DNA of 12,615 nucleotides from an uncultured Eggerthellaceae bacterium (GTDB lineage: Bacteria > Actinomycetota > Coriobacteriia > Coriobacteriales > Eggerthellaceae). The notes under the pieces were generated by a model. That model was not told where the DNA came from and did not search any database. It was given only the letters and a program-made list of their open reading frames with translations. Each line of letters begins with the position of its first letter. Positions within the stretch are counted from its first letter, which is position 1. Positions 6,695 through 12,615 of this stretch are shown here, in pieces. Made by a program: the position numbers and the translations under genes. The stretch lies in the NCBI GenBank assembly GCA_947632575.1, contig CANRPV010000026.1, positions 1-12,615 of the forward strand. Reading direction: 5' to 3'.

Positions 6695-8500
6695 CTATTC
6701 GTCTAAGAACAAATCCACGAACTTGAACGTCGTGCAGTCCACGAGTCCGCGGTTCGTAAGACGAAGCTCCGGAAGACAGGCGAGCGGAATCAGCGCCATA
6801 GTCATGAATGGAGACGGCATGGTGCAGCCGATTTCCGCCCAAGCGTCCTCAAGCTGATGAACCCGAGCGCTCATCTCCTCAGCCCCAAGATCATTCATCA
6901 GGCCAGCCAGAGGCAGCTCGACCAGACCAAGCACCTCACCATCAGCAACGACTACCATGCCACCACCGCATTGGATAAGCGTATTGGCGGCGAGAGCCAT
7001 ATCGTCGTCGTTCGTGCCTACCACCAAAAGGTTATGGGCATCATGAGCGACCGTCGACGCCATAGCTCCTCGCTTAATACCAAATCCCTTGGTGAAGCCA
7101 TAGCCATACGTGCCGGTTTTATGATGCCGTTCAAACACGAACGTCTTCAGGGTGTCCTGCGCGAGATCGCTTTCCAGCTTGCCGTTGACCACCGGCAGAT
7201 CCAGATGGGTTTCAAAGGCGCCCACCTTTCCCGGAATGATCTCAATAGCCCTGATGGCTACCGTATCCCCAGCGCCTTCAGGGGCGGGAATGGCGAAAGA
7301 ATCGGGAGTGATCTCCTTACCCACGTGCATCGAATGGGTGACCCATTCGGGGAACTGGAACGGCGCGTAGTCAAAGGTAGGCTTACCGTTTTCGGCGACA
7401 ACATCGCCGTCGATGATGACGCGTGTAACGTTGATATCGTCCAAGTTATCGAGGAACACCAGGTCAGCGCACTTACCTGGGGTAACGGAACCCAATTCGT
7501 TGTCCATACGGAAGCACGTAGCGGTATTGATGGTGACCATTTGGATTGCGGTGATCGGATCGATGCCGCATTTGATGGCGACCCGAATGATATGGTCCAG
7601 GTGTCCTTCGCCGACGAGAGTATGAGGATGCGTATCATCAGAGATAAGGCAGGCGAAGCGAGTATCGATATTCGTCTCGGTGATCGCCTTCGCGAGCTCC
7701 GGAAGATCATGCCAAGCCGAACCATAGCGGAGCTGGGCGTACTGACCAAGCCTCATCTTCGCCAGAGCATCCTCTGCGCGAGTGGACTCATGGTCACAAC
7801 GAACGCCCGCGCCGATATAGGCGTTCAAGCCTCGATCTGTTTCCGGGATCGAATAATGGCCGGTGACCACTTTGTCGGCTTTGAGGGTTTCGGCAAGTTC
7901 GCCATGGGTATGATCGGTACCGTTGATGACACCGACGTAGTTCATCATTTCCCCCAAACCCACGACGCCATCCCAAGTCATGGAATCCGCGATCTCCTCA
8001 GGACCCACGAAGGAACCCGTATCCTCAAATCCCAGAACAGCCGGCACGCAAGACGGCGTGGTGACCATCGCTTTCAGCGGCGTACGGTCAGCGTCCTCCA
8101 TCATCACTCGAACGCCATCGAGTCCGAGCACATTGCAAATCTCATGAGGATCCCAGTAGATGCCGACCGTCCCATGGGGGACAACAGCCCGAGCATACTC
8201 ACCCGCGCCCATCATCGAGGACTCCACGTGGATGTGTCCGTCCAGAAAGCCAGGAGCGAGATATTGCCCGCAGGCGTCGATCACCTGGGTGTCCTCGCCG
8301 ATGCAGTGGTCCGCGTGACCGATGTAGGCAATTCGCCCGTCGACGAGAGCCACGTCAAGATCATCTTGGATTTCCGCGGTGCAGACGTTGATAAGCCGCG
8401 CATGTTGGATCACCGTGTCAGCGGGCTTTCGGCCTTCGGCTACCGCGACGATGTCTTTGGTGCACTCCCAGAGCGGCTTCTTGCAAAATGTGTTCAGCAC
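6695..8500 (-). CDS. ade: Adenine deaminase
   Basis: Converts adenine to hypoxanthine and ammonia in purine salvage (EC 3.5.4.2), a cytoplasmic metal-dependent amidohydrolase. It is 601 residues, close to the usual length for this class. The start is a GTG at 8498-8500 behind GGAGGAG. Recognisable active-site elements are GFLDGHIHVESSM with metal ligands His89 and His91, DPHE (117-120), GLGEMMNYVGV with Glu184, VVTGH with His215, CDHE with His237 and ISDDTHPH with Asp288/Asp289. The C-terminal domain keeps typical Ade features: HHKTGTYGYGFTKGFGIKRG, then ASTVAHDAHNLLVVGTND and a conserved GLVELPLAGLM. It stands alone on its strand: tail-to-tail with fic (20 bases apart, no convincing terminator) and divergent from the fumarate reductase operon. 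I saw no purine riboswitch in its leader. The family is very clear; relatives acting on other substrates exist, but the motifs are those of Ade. Confidence 0.93.
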   Translation of the reverse strand: MLNTFCKKPLWECTKDIVAVAEGRKPADTVIQHARLINVCTAEIQDDLDVALVDGRIAYIGHADHCIGEDTQVIDACGQYLAPGFLDGHIHVESSMMGAGEYARAVVPHGTVGIYWDPHEICNVLGLDGVRVMMEDADRTPLKAMVTTPSCVPAVLGFEDTGSFVGPEEIADSMTWDGVVGLGEMMNYVGVINGTDHTHGELAETLKADKVVTGHYSIPETDRGLNAYIGAGVRCDHESTRAEDALAKMRLGQYAQLRYGSAWHDLPELAKAITETNIDTRFACLISDDTHPHTLVGEGHLDHIIRVAIKCGIDPITAIQMVTINTATCFRMDNELGSVTPGKCADLVFLDNLDDINVTRVIIDGDVVAENGKPTFDYAPFQFPEWVTHSMHVGKEITPDSFAIPAPEGAGDTVAIRAIEIIPGKVGAFETHLDLPVVNGKLESDLAQDTLKTFVFERHHKTGTYGYGFTKGFGIKRGAMASTVAHDAHNLLVVGTNDDDMALAANTLIQCGGGMVVVADGEVLGLVELPLAGLMNDLGAEEMSARVHQLEDAWAEIGCTMPSPFMTMALIPLACLPELRLTNRGLVDCTTFKFVDLFLDE

Positions 8501-8559
8501 GACTCCTCCGTTTCCCCGTTGCCTATCATTGCTTTACGCTCATCATGTTGCGCTTCTTG

Positions 8560-8587
8560 CTGCTTGCTTTCTGCTGCTTGTTTCCTG
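8560..8587. repeat. 14-base tandem repeat in the ade leader
   Basis: CTGCTTGCTTTCTG (8560-8573) is followed directly by CTGCTTGTTTCCTG (8574-8587), 12 of 14 identical, with a partial third copy (CTTC) after it and a GCTTCTTG-like half-unit before it. On the ade mRNA this reads as a purine-rich AAGCAG repeat about 60-90 bases before the start codon. Confidence 0.6.
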
Positions 8588-8662
8588 CTTCACATTCCGA
8601 GCGTCACGCTTATTGTTTGCGCCCCTTTGTTTCTAGCATAAATAATAGCGAGATGCGCTTGC

Positions 8663-8687
8663 GTCTCTTTTGTGACCCGTAAGAGAC
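8663..8687. promoter_or_regulatory. Candidate operator, GTCTCTT-N11-AAGAGAC
   Basis: Perfect 7-base inverted repeat, GTCTCTT at 8663-8669 and AAGAGAC at 8681-8687, with an 11-base centre. It has operator dimensions, is not followed by a T-run on either strand, and lies between two divergent transcripts. I do not recognise the regulator. A second, imperfect GAGATGC/GCGTCTC dyad begins just before it at 8650. Confidence 0.4.
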
Positions 8688-8756
8688 CCATAAAACTGCG
8701 GTCAACGATAATGCTGCTTCTTAACGTGATCCTCATGCATATGACGCACTTGTAAA

Positions 8757-8785
8757 CGAACTTGTGGGCGATTTTGTAGGATAAT
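8757..8785 (+). promoter_or_regulatory. Possible promoter of the fumarate reductase operon
   Basis: GATAAT at 8780-8785 is a fair -10 box, preceded by TGTAG. At the ideal 17-base spacing the -35 position reads CGAACT (8757-8762), a poor match. Transcription would start about 30 bases before the first ATG. ACTTGT is repeated at 8748-8753 and 8760-8765, which might be a binding site. Confidence 0.3.
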
Positions 8786-8823
8786 GGGCGCATTTAGATG
8801 CTCGGAACGGTCGAAGAAGGGCG

Positions 8824-9444
8824 ATGGGGAAGATAGGCGCTCCGCTCGCTCATAGCACAGAGTCGGCAGGTAGGTGGTCGCACCGCCTCGGTGTCGGAGT
8901 ACGCCGTGCGGCAGCGATCCTCGGTCTCCTCGCCATACTCGCCCTCATCTTTCACGGTGGCACCATGGCCTATTCGCTGTGGACCGGCTGGTATGTCTAT
9001 GACATCGCAAAAGGATCGGCTCTTCTTATTGCCGCCTGCGTCGTTCTTCACGTGATCTGCGTGCTCGTCCTTTTCTTCTTTTTCTCAGAGGGCACCGACT
9101 TCGTCTATACGAAAGCCAATCGCGCGACGCTTCTGCAGCGCATCTCGGCTATCGCCATCCTTGTGCTGCTCCACTTCCACATGACTGCCTACACCAGCGT
9201 GGCTCTTGGACAAACCATCGACCTTGGCCAATGCATCTTCTATTGTGTGACCGAGGCGCTTTTCTTCGGCTTCGTTCTCACCCATGTCGCCATCTCGACA
9301 AGCAGAGGCCTAGCCACTATGGGTTGGGTTCGCAACTTCAAAGTTGACCGCTTGATCAATCGCGTTTGCTATGTCACCTGCGCCATCGCCATGGTGATCA
9401 TCACGATCGGCATGATCATCTTCTACGTTCACGGAATGGCCTAG
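8824..9444 (+). CDS. Cytochrome b membrane subunit of fumarate reductase/succinate dehydrogenase
   Basis: Membrane anchor that passes electrons between the quinone pool and the iron-sulfur subunit, 206 residues. Five hydrophobic segments are visible at about 29-50, 65-87, 106-127, 135-157 and 181-203. Histidines inside or at the ends of the first four (His44, His76, His117 or His119, His154) are reasonable ligands for two b hemes, as in the Wolinella-type single-anchor enzyme. LLQRISAI (103-110) and HVAISTSRGL (154-163) resemble conserved stretches of SdhC/FrdC. It is the first gene of the operon: the ATG at 8824 follows AAGAAGG, with short spacing, and the stop lies 8 bases before the flavoprotein start. 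No second small anchor gene (FrdD) is present, as expected for the one-anchor class. Direction of catalysis (fumarate reduction) is inferred from the anaerobic setting. Confidence 0.85.
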   Translation: MGKIGAPLAHSTESAGRWSHRLGVGVRRAAAILGLLAILALIFHGGTMAYSLWTGWYVYDIAKGSALLIAACVVLHVICVLVLFFFFSEGTDFVYTKANRATLLQRISAIAILVLLHFHMTAYTSVALGQTIDLGQCIFYCVTEALFFGFVLTHVAISTSRGLATMGWVRNFKVDRLINRVCYVTCAIAMVIITIGMIIFYVHGMA

Positions 9445-9452
9445 GAAGGGAA

Positions 9453-11147
9453 ATGGACGCGTCGACTTCCGCCCCTCCCCACGCAGCCGCGCCGCGGAAC
9501 GTTCTTGTCATCGGTGACGGAATCTCAGGTCTTACCTGCGCTATTAACTGCGCTAAAGCGGGAATGCACGTGACCCTCGCCTCATCCACCGTCCCCGAGC
9601 GCGCTCAATCGGTTATGGCCGCTGCGGGCATTAACGCAGCTCTTGGAAGAAAAGACGGGGACAACCCCTTATCCCATCTTGAGGACACCATGAAGGGCGG
9701 TTGCTTTATCGCCGACGAACAGGCGGTCGCCGGACTCTGCGACGATGCGCCCGCGATCGTTAGGTGGCTCGCAGACATCGGTGTGCCTTTCAACCGCGAC
9801 GCAGCGGGCGACATCATCCTTCGGGCTATGGGCGGCCACTCCCATAAACGCACAGCCTACGCCGGAACCTCCACCGGCAAGCAGATCGTCACGGCCCTTA
9901 CTCAACAATCGCGTCGTTACGAATGCGATGGCCTTATCACTTATCGGATGAACTTAGTCTTTCACTCCGCCCTTGTGGTTGATGGCGTCGTCTACGGTGC
10001 GCTGTTCTTCGACGAGCATCTTCATAAGTTAGAGCCGATTCTCGCCGACGCCGTCGTGATGGCCACCGGCGGACAAAACGGCGTCTTCGGAAAAACCACC
10101 GGATCAACGCTCTGCGATGGCTACGCCGCCGGAAAGCTCTTTATTCAGGGCGCACGTTTAAAGAACCTCGAGTTCATTCAATATCACCCAACCACCATCG
10201 AGACTCCCCAAAAACGCATGCTTGTGAGCGAGGCCGCCCGCGGCGAAGGTGGCAGGCTGTTTTATCTCGACGGAGACCGGCGCGTCTACTTTATGGAGGA
10301 CCTCTACGGCCCCCGAGGAAATCTCATGAGTCGCGACATCGTCTCCAAGGCGATCTTCGACGCGCCTTCCCAGGTCTACCTCGACGTGACCTTCCTCGGC
10401 GCCAAAGCCATCATGCAAAAACTTCCCGAGGTCTATGAGATTTGCCTGCGCTACGGAGGCGTCGATATCACGAAAGATCCTGTTCCCGTTGCTCCCTCGG
10501 TGCACTTCTTTATGGGAGGGTTCGCCGTTGACCGGCACCATCGTACGAACCTCGCGCACCTCTACGCCATCGGCGAATGTGCCTCGATCTATCATGGCGC
10601 GAACCGCCTCGGAGGCAACTCGCTCTTAGCCGCGGTTCACAGCGGACGCGTGGCCGCTCAGGCCATTGGCGAGGATAACCCCGCCGGCGCACCGCCCGAC
10701 CTCTCCCCTCTTATCACCGATGCCACAAACGCCGTTGATCGCGTGATGTCTTCTCCGAGCCGCTACCCGGCGATCTACGTCAAACGAGACATGGCGACGA
10801 TCATGAACCGCGATCTTGGTATCACCCGCGATGAGGGGCGCCTTGACCGCGCTCGCGGCGATATCGACTACTACCTCGACATCAGCAAAAAGCTTGCGTT
10901 CGATAGCGATGTATCGCCCTATCAGGCCTTCAGCTTAGAGGGCATGCTTCCGCTCGCCCGTGCTATTATCACCTGCGCCGCCGCCCGAAAGGAAAGCCGC
11001 GGCGCTCACATTCGCGATGACTTTCCCGAAAACTCACCTGACTATCGCTACGCGACGCTCATCTCCTTCGCGGAGGGACGCTATGAGGTCGAGTGGAGGC
11101 CGGAAAGCCAGGCCGTGGATGTGGCGAAAGATTGGGGAGAACGGTGA
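9453..11147 (+). CDS. frdA: Fumarate reductase/succinate dehydrogenase flavoprotein subunit, divergent
   Basis: Catalytic subunit carrying FAD, 564 residues. I chose the ATG at 9453, 8 bases after the previous stop and behind GGAAGGG; the upstream in-frame ATG lies inside the cytochrome gene. The dinucleotide-binding start is VLVIGDGISGLTCAINCAKAG (17-37). Active-site elements are present: QYHP with His245, ARGEGG (262-267), MSRD with Arg294, the usual proton-shuttle Arg, HFFMGG with His351, NRLGGNS with Arg385, and the C-terminal ESRGAHIRDDFP. The segment that normally reads R-S-H-S/T with covalent FAD on His reads R-A-Q-S here, with Gln52 in its place. FAD is therefore probably non-covalent. 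The protein belongs to a flavoprotein subclass that could act on fumarate or a related enoate. The operon partners (cytochrome b before, FeS after) argue for a membrane quinol-linked enzyme. Confidence 0.88.
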   Translation: MDASTSAPPHAAAPRNVLVIGDGISGLTCAINCAKAGMHVTLASSTVPERAQSVMAAAGINAALGRKDGDNPLSHLEDTMKGGCFIADEQAVAGLCDDAPAIVRWLADIGVPFNRDAAGDIILRAMGGHSHKRTAYAGTSTGKQIVTALTQQSRRYECDGLITYRMNLVFHSALVVDGVVYGALFFDEHLHKLEPILADAVVMATGGQNGVFGKTTGSTLCDGYAAGKLFIQGARLKNLEFIQYHPTTIETPQKRMLVSEAARGEGGRLFYLDGDRRVYFMEDLYGPRGNLMSRDIVSKAIFDAPSQVYLDVTFLGAKAIMQKLPEVYEICLRYGGVDITKDPVPVAPSVHFFMGGFAVDRHHRTNLAHLYAIGECASIYHGANRLGGNSLLAAVHSGRVAAQAIGEDNPAGAPPDLSPLITDATNAVDRVMSSPSRYPAIYVKRDMATIMNRDLGITRDEGRLDRARGDIDYYLDISKKLAFDSDVSPYQAFSLEGMLPLARAIITCAAARKESRGAHIRDDFPENSPDYRYATLISFAEGRYEVEWRPESQAVDVAKDWGER

Positions 11148-11941
11148 CGCGCTTAGCGATTCTTCGGCAGAAGGGACCGGGCGAAGCGCCTTATTGGCAG
11201 CGTTTCGAGGTCGAAGGCACGCCGAATATGACGATCGCCGCTCTGCTCGACAAGCTTAACTACGACGATGACGTGTTCGATATCGACGGCAAGCCCACGA
11301 CGCGTGTCCGCTGGGAATGCAGCTGTCTTCAGGGACAATGCGGCGCCTGCGCAATGGTGATCAATGGACGTCCCGCTCTCGCCTGTGACACGTTTTTGCG
11401 GGATCTAAAGGGCGACGAGATCACCCTTGCGCCTCTTACGAAGTTTCCCGTCGTCGCCGATTTGGTCGTCAACCGTGAGGCTATCGAGCGCGGTCTTCAA
11501 GAGGCGAAGATGTATCTTGAAGCACCTGAAGCGGACAATTCACTCGCGGCGGACGATAAACCTGTGACAAACGACCCATCAAATCGCGAAGAATCTCATA
11601 TCGCCGGCGAAAACGCCTCCGGCAAGCCACGAACAGCAGCCGCTCATAATGAGAAACTTCACGATCTCCAGTACACGGCCGCGCGCTGTCTGAAGTGCGG
11701 GCTCTGTCTTGAAATCTGCCCCAACTACGTGCACGGGCGCCAGTTTCTGGGATCGCTGCTCGCTAACAACGCGTTTTTGCTCCACAGCCAATCCGAGGAA
11801 CGCCAGCAAGAGCTAAAAGAGTCTTTCGACGCGCATTTTCTTATCGGGTGTTCTAAGTCGCTCTCCTGCGAGGAAATTTGCCCGGTGGGAATCTCGACCC
11901 TCGCGTCTCTCTTCTTCATGAATAGAAGACGAACCCACTAG
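11144..11941 (+). CDS. frdB: Fumarate reductase/succinate dehydrogenase iron-sulfur subunit
   Basis: Electron-transfer subunit linking the flavoprotein to cytochrome b, 265 residues. The GTG at 11144-11146 overlaps the flavoprotein TGA (GTGA) and follows GGGGAG, so translation is probably coupled. An in-frame ATG at 11093 lies inside the flavoprotein gene and is not needed. The N-terminal plant-ferredoxin-like domain has [2Fe-2S] ligands Cys61, Cys66, Cys69 and Cys81 (SCLQGQCGAC, then LAC). The C-terminal domain has Cys182, Cys185, Cys188 and Cys192 (CLKCGLCLEICP) and Cys236, Cys242 and Cys246 (C-x5-C-x3-CP), together the ligands expected for one [4Fe-4S] and one [3Fe-4S] cluster. Between the domains lies an acidic, polar stretch at about 126-171 with no resemblance to the family. 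All three clusters appear intact, so the subunit should work. Confidence 0.92.
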   Translation: MTRLAILRQKGPGEAPYWQRFEVEGTPNMTIAALLDKLNYDDDVFDIDGKPTTRVRWECSCLQGQCGACAMVINGRPALACDTFLRDLKGDEITLAPLTKFPVVADLVVNREAIERGLQEAKMYLEAPEADNSLAADDKPVTNDPSNREESHIAGENASGKPRTAAAHNEKLHDLQYTAARCLKCGLCLEICPNYVHGRQFLGSLLANNAFLLHSQSEERQQELKESFDAHFLIGCSKSLSCEEICPVGISTLASLFFMNRRRTH

Positions 11942-11952
11942 GGGTCCGTCTT
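11926..11952 (+). terminator. Hairpin across the end of the frdB gene
   Basis: AAGACGAACCC (11926-11936) pairs with GGGTCCGTCTT (11942-11952) around a 5-base loop, 10 of 11 pairs, and includes the frdB stop. No T-run follows, so it is more likely a 3'-end stabiliser or a partial terminator than a strong one. On the minus strand the single mismatch becomes a G-U pair, but a T-run is missing there too. Confidence 0.4.
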
Positions 11953-12089
11953 GATTAGGGGAATCTTACAAGGATTCTTTAAAACGTAATCCAAGTATCG
12001 TTGCTTGCTCTTCTTGTGGTGGAACATCCCCTCATGCATAAACTTTTCTGTTAAAATATCGATTCAATTTAACACATAAGATCATTTTG

Positions 12090-12119
12090 AAGGCTTCGCA
12101 TTAATGGCGAAGCCTTTTT
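12090..12119 (+). terminator. Strong rho-independent terminator
   Basis: AAGGCTTCGC (12090-12099) and GCGAAGCCTT (12107-12116) form a perfect 10-base stem with a 7-base loop. The right arm runs into a TTTTT tract (12115-12119) on the plus strand. It probably ends the fumarate reductase transcript, about 150 bases after frdB. It could instead end a short transcript from the AT-rich stretch before it, for which I see only a weak TAAAAT box. Confidence 0.8.
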
Positions 12120-12134
12120 ACTGAATTGGTAAGC

Positions 12135-12149
12135 AGGTGTTTTACACCT
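12135..12149. repeat. Small perfect inverted repeat
   Basis: AGGTGT, TTT, ACACCT: a 6-base dyad with a 3-base centre, lying between the plus-strand terminator and the end of the recombinase gene. It is too small and isolated to name. An attachment-site or regulator-binding role is possible, given the neighbouring recombinase. Confidence 0.3.
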
Positions 12150-12200
12150 TCGACATCGATCAACTGTGAAACGTGAAGCAGCTATTTTGAAAATAAAAAA

Positions 12201-12237
12201 AGCAGGTCAGATGCTATTTTCGATTATCCAACCTGCT
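12201..12237 (-). terminator. Terminator of the recombinase gene, overlapping its last codons
   Basis: On the minus strand AGCAGGT (from 12237) pairs with ACCTGCT (ending at 12201) across a 23-base loop. It is followed by TTTTTTTATTTTC. The stop codon (12214-12216) lies in the loop, so termination begins inside the coding sequence. Confidence 0.55.
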
Positions 12238-12615
12238 AGGATTTTTGGTGGAGCCGAGCGCGAACGGGTCGAACCCTGAAGTGAAGCCGGCATCAAAGTC
12301 TCCGAACTTCCAGTCATAGTCATCAACGGCGCCGTAAACCATCTCGTCGACGAACCAGCCGGTGAAGACAAGCTTATCATCGTAGACGAAGATTTTATCG
12401 ATGAAGTACTCGAAAACCTCATCGCGCACCGCGGGGTCATCTAGATCCGCATTGAGGAAGCGTTTGAAGTAGGCTTGAAAGCTATGCTCATCAGCAGTCA
12501 GCGCCGCATTGACCTTCTCGGCCTCAATGGCTTCCGTAAGCGCCGATGAGCGCGCCTCAAGCTCGCTGAGGCGATCCTGAAGGGCGTTTGAGTAGGCGCC
12601 CTTGGCGATGGCGTC
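12214..12615 (-). CDS. Large serine recombinase, C-terminal part (partial, runs off the right edge)
   Basis: The frame is open from the window edge to a TAG at 12214-12216, giving 133 residues. It begins with a charged helical stretch (AYSNALQDRLSELEARSSALTEA) of coiled-coil character. Then come an HSFQAYFKRFL segment and a beta-rich end, FEYFIDKIFVYDDKLVFTGWFVD. This matches the end of large serine recombinases, where a coiled coil within the zinc-ribbon region is followed by a V-x-K-I-x-V-Y-D-D motif. The catalytic N-terminal domain with its Ser would lie beyond 12615. Such enzymes integrate or excise phages and conjugative elements, or invert DNA segments. The final 20 or so residues after DFDAGFTSGFDPF look non-domain. 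The family is fairly sure; the element type cannot be told from here. Confidence 0.75.
   Translation of the reverse strand, partial: DAIAKGAYSNALQDRLSELEARSSALTEAIEAEKVNAALTADEHSFQAYFKRFLNADLDDPAVRDEVFEYFIDKIFVYDDKLVFTGWFVDEMVYGAVDDYDWKFGDFDAGFTSGFDPFALGSTKNPSRLDNRK

Larger units (their letters stand above)
8501..8823. other. Divergent intergenic region between ade and the fumarate reductase operon
   Basis: These 323 bases have no gene I can support. The ade side holds a GGAGGAG ribosome site and a purine-rich leader (minus strand) made of a 14-base tandem repeat. The middle holds a 25-base palindrome at 8663-8687. The right side carries a possible promoter for the cytochrome b gene. I looked for a purine riboswitch on the minus strand and did not find its conserved loops. 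Confidence 0.7.

Noticed and set aside
6857..8641. A 594-codon open frame on the plus strand covering nearly all of adenine deaminase
   Set aside because: It mirrors a clearly recognisable enzyme on the other strand, its protein has no recognisable domain and is rich in His, Arg and Asp as expected from an antisense frame of a GC-biased gene.
8501..8700. Purine riboswitch in the ade leader
   Set aside because: The conserved loop sequences of the guanine/adenine riboswitch are not present on the minus strand.
12121..12165. tRNA-Val-like fragment (TTGGTA, then TTTTACAC)
   Set aside because: Words recall a D-loop and a TAC anticodon loop, but the acceptor and T stems are missing and the anticodon stem would be wrong; treated as a small dyad only.
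12238..12280. tRNA-like 3' end (TGGTGGAGCC then GGTCGAACCC on the plus strand)
   Set aside because: It resembles the complement of a tRNA ending in CCA, but the T-arm cannot form: the spacing between the TTCGA-like loop and CCA is about 5 bases too long, the stem does not pair, and no anticodon arm follows. It lies within the recombinase frame.

Overview
The window looks like chromosome of a moderately GC-rich anaerobe. The best fit is an actinobacterium of the Coriobacteriia (Eggerthella/Slackia/Cryptobacterium type): there is a fumarate reductase operon with a flavoprotein of the divergent kind I associate with that class, and a GTG-started adenine deaminase. The taxonomic call is inference from gene content and style; no rRNA or tRNA gene is present to anchor it.

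Layout. (1) Bases 1-90 (+) are the last 29 codons of an unknown gene, possibly a CsoR/RcnR-type metal-sensing repressor. (2) Bases 129-5537 (-) are a five-gene ABC importer operon of the nickel/peptide class in the order lipoprotein binding protein, permease 1, permease 2, ATPase 1, ATPase 2 (nikABCDE-like). The downstream genes are tightly packed: an ATGA overlap, a 3-base gap and an 8-base overlap. Permease 1 carries a frameshift. (3) Bases 5538-5774 are a divergent regulatory region holding a palindrome that closely matches the NikR operator reported for delta-proteobacteria (GTGTTAC-N13-GTAACAA), plus two more GTAACA half-sites and, on the other side, a hairpin followed by T residues. (4) Bases 5775-6674 (+) are a Fic-family AMP-transferase-like gene of visibly lower GC. 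(5) Bases 6695-8500 (-) are adenine deaminase, tail-to-tail with fic. (6) Bases 8501-8823 are a second divergent regulatory region with a 25-base palindrome and a 14-base tandem repeat. (7) Bases 8824-11941 (+) are a fumarate reductase/succinate dehydrogenase operon: cytochrome b, flavoprotein, iron-sulfur subunit. (8) Bases 11942-12213 are AT-rich with a strong rho-independent terminator. (9) Bases 12214-12615 (-) are the C-terminal end of a large serine recombinase, probably from a mobile element extending to the right.

How they fit together. The importer probably brings in nickel or a nickel chelate. The operator, the His-rich leader on one ATPase, the His clusters of the binding protein and the possible metal-sensor fragment next door all point the same way, but none proves the substrate. 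The Frd operon would pass electrons from quinol to fumarate (or a related enoate) in anaerobic respiration. Its flavoprotein has Gln where the FAD-attaching His normally sits, so FAD is probably bound non-covalently. Adenine deaminase provides purine salvage. Fic and the recombinase are the accessory or mobile components.

No CRISPR array, no tRNA/rRNA and no complete insertion sequence were seen.
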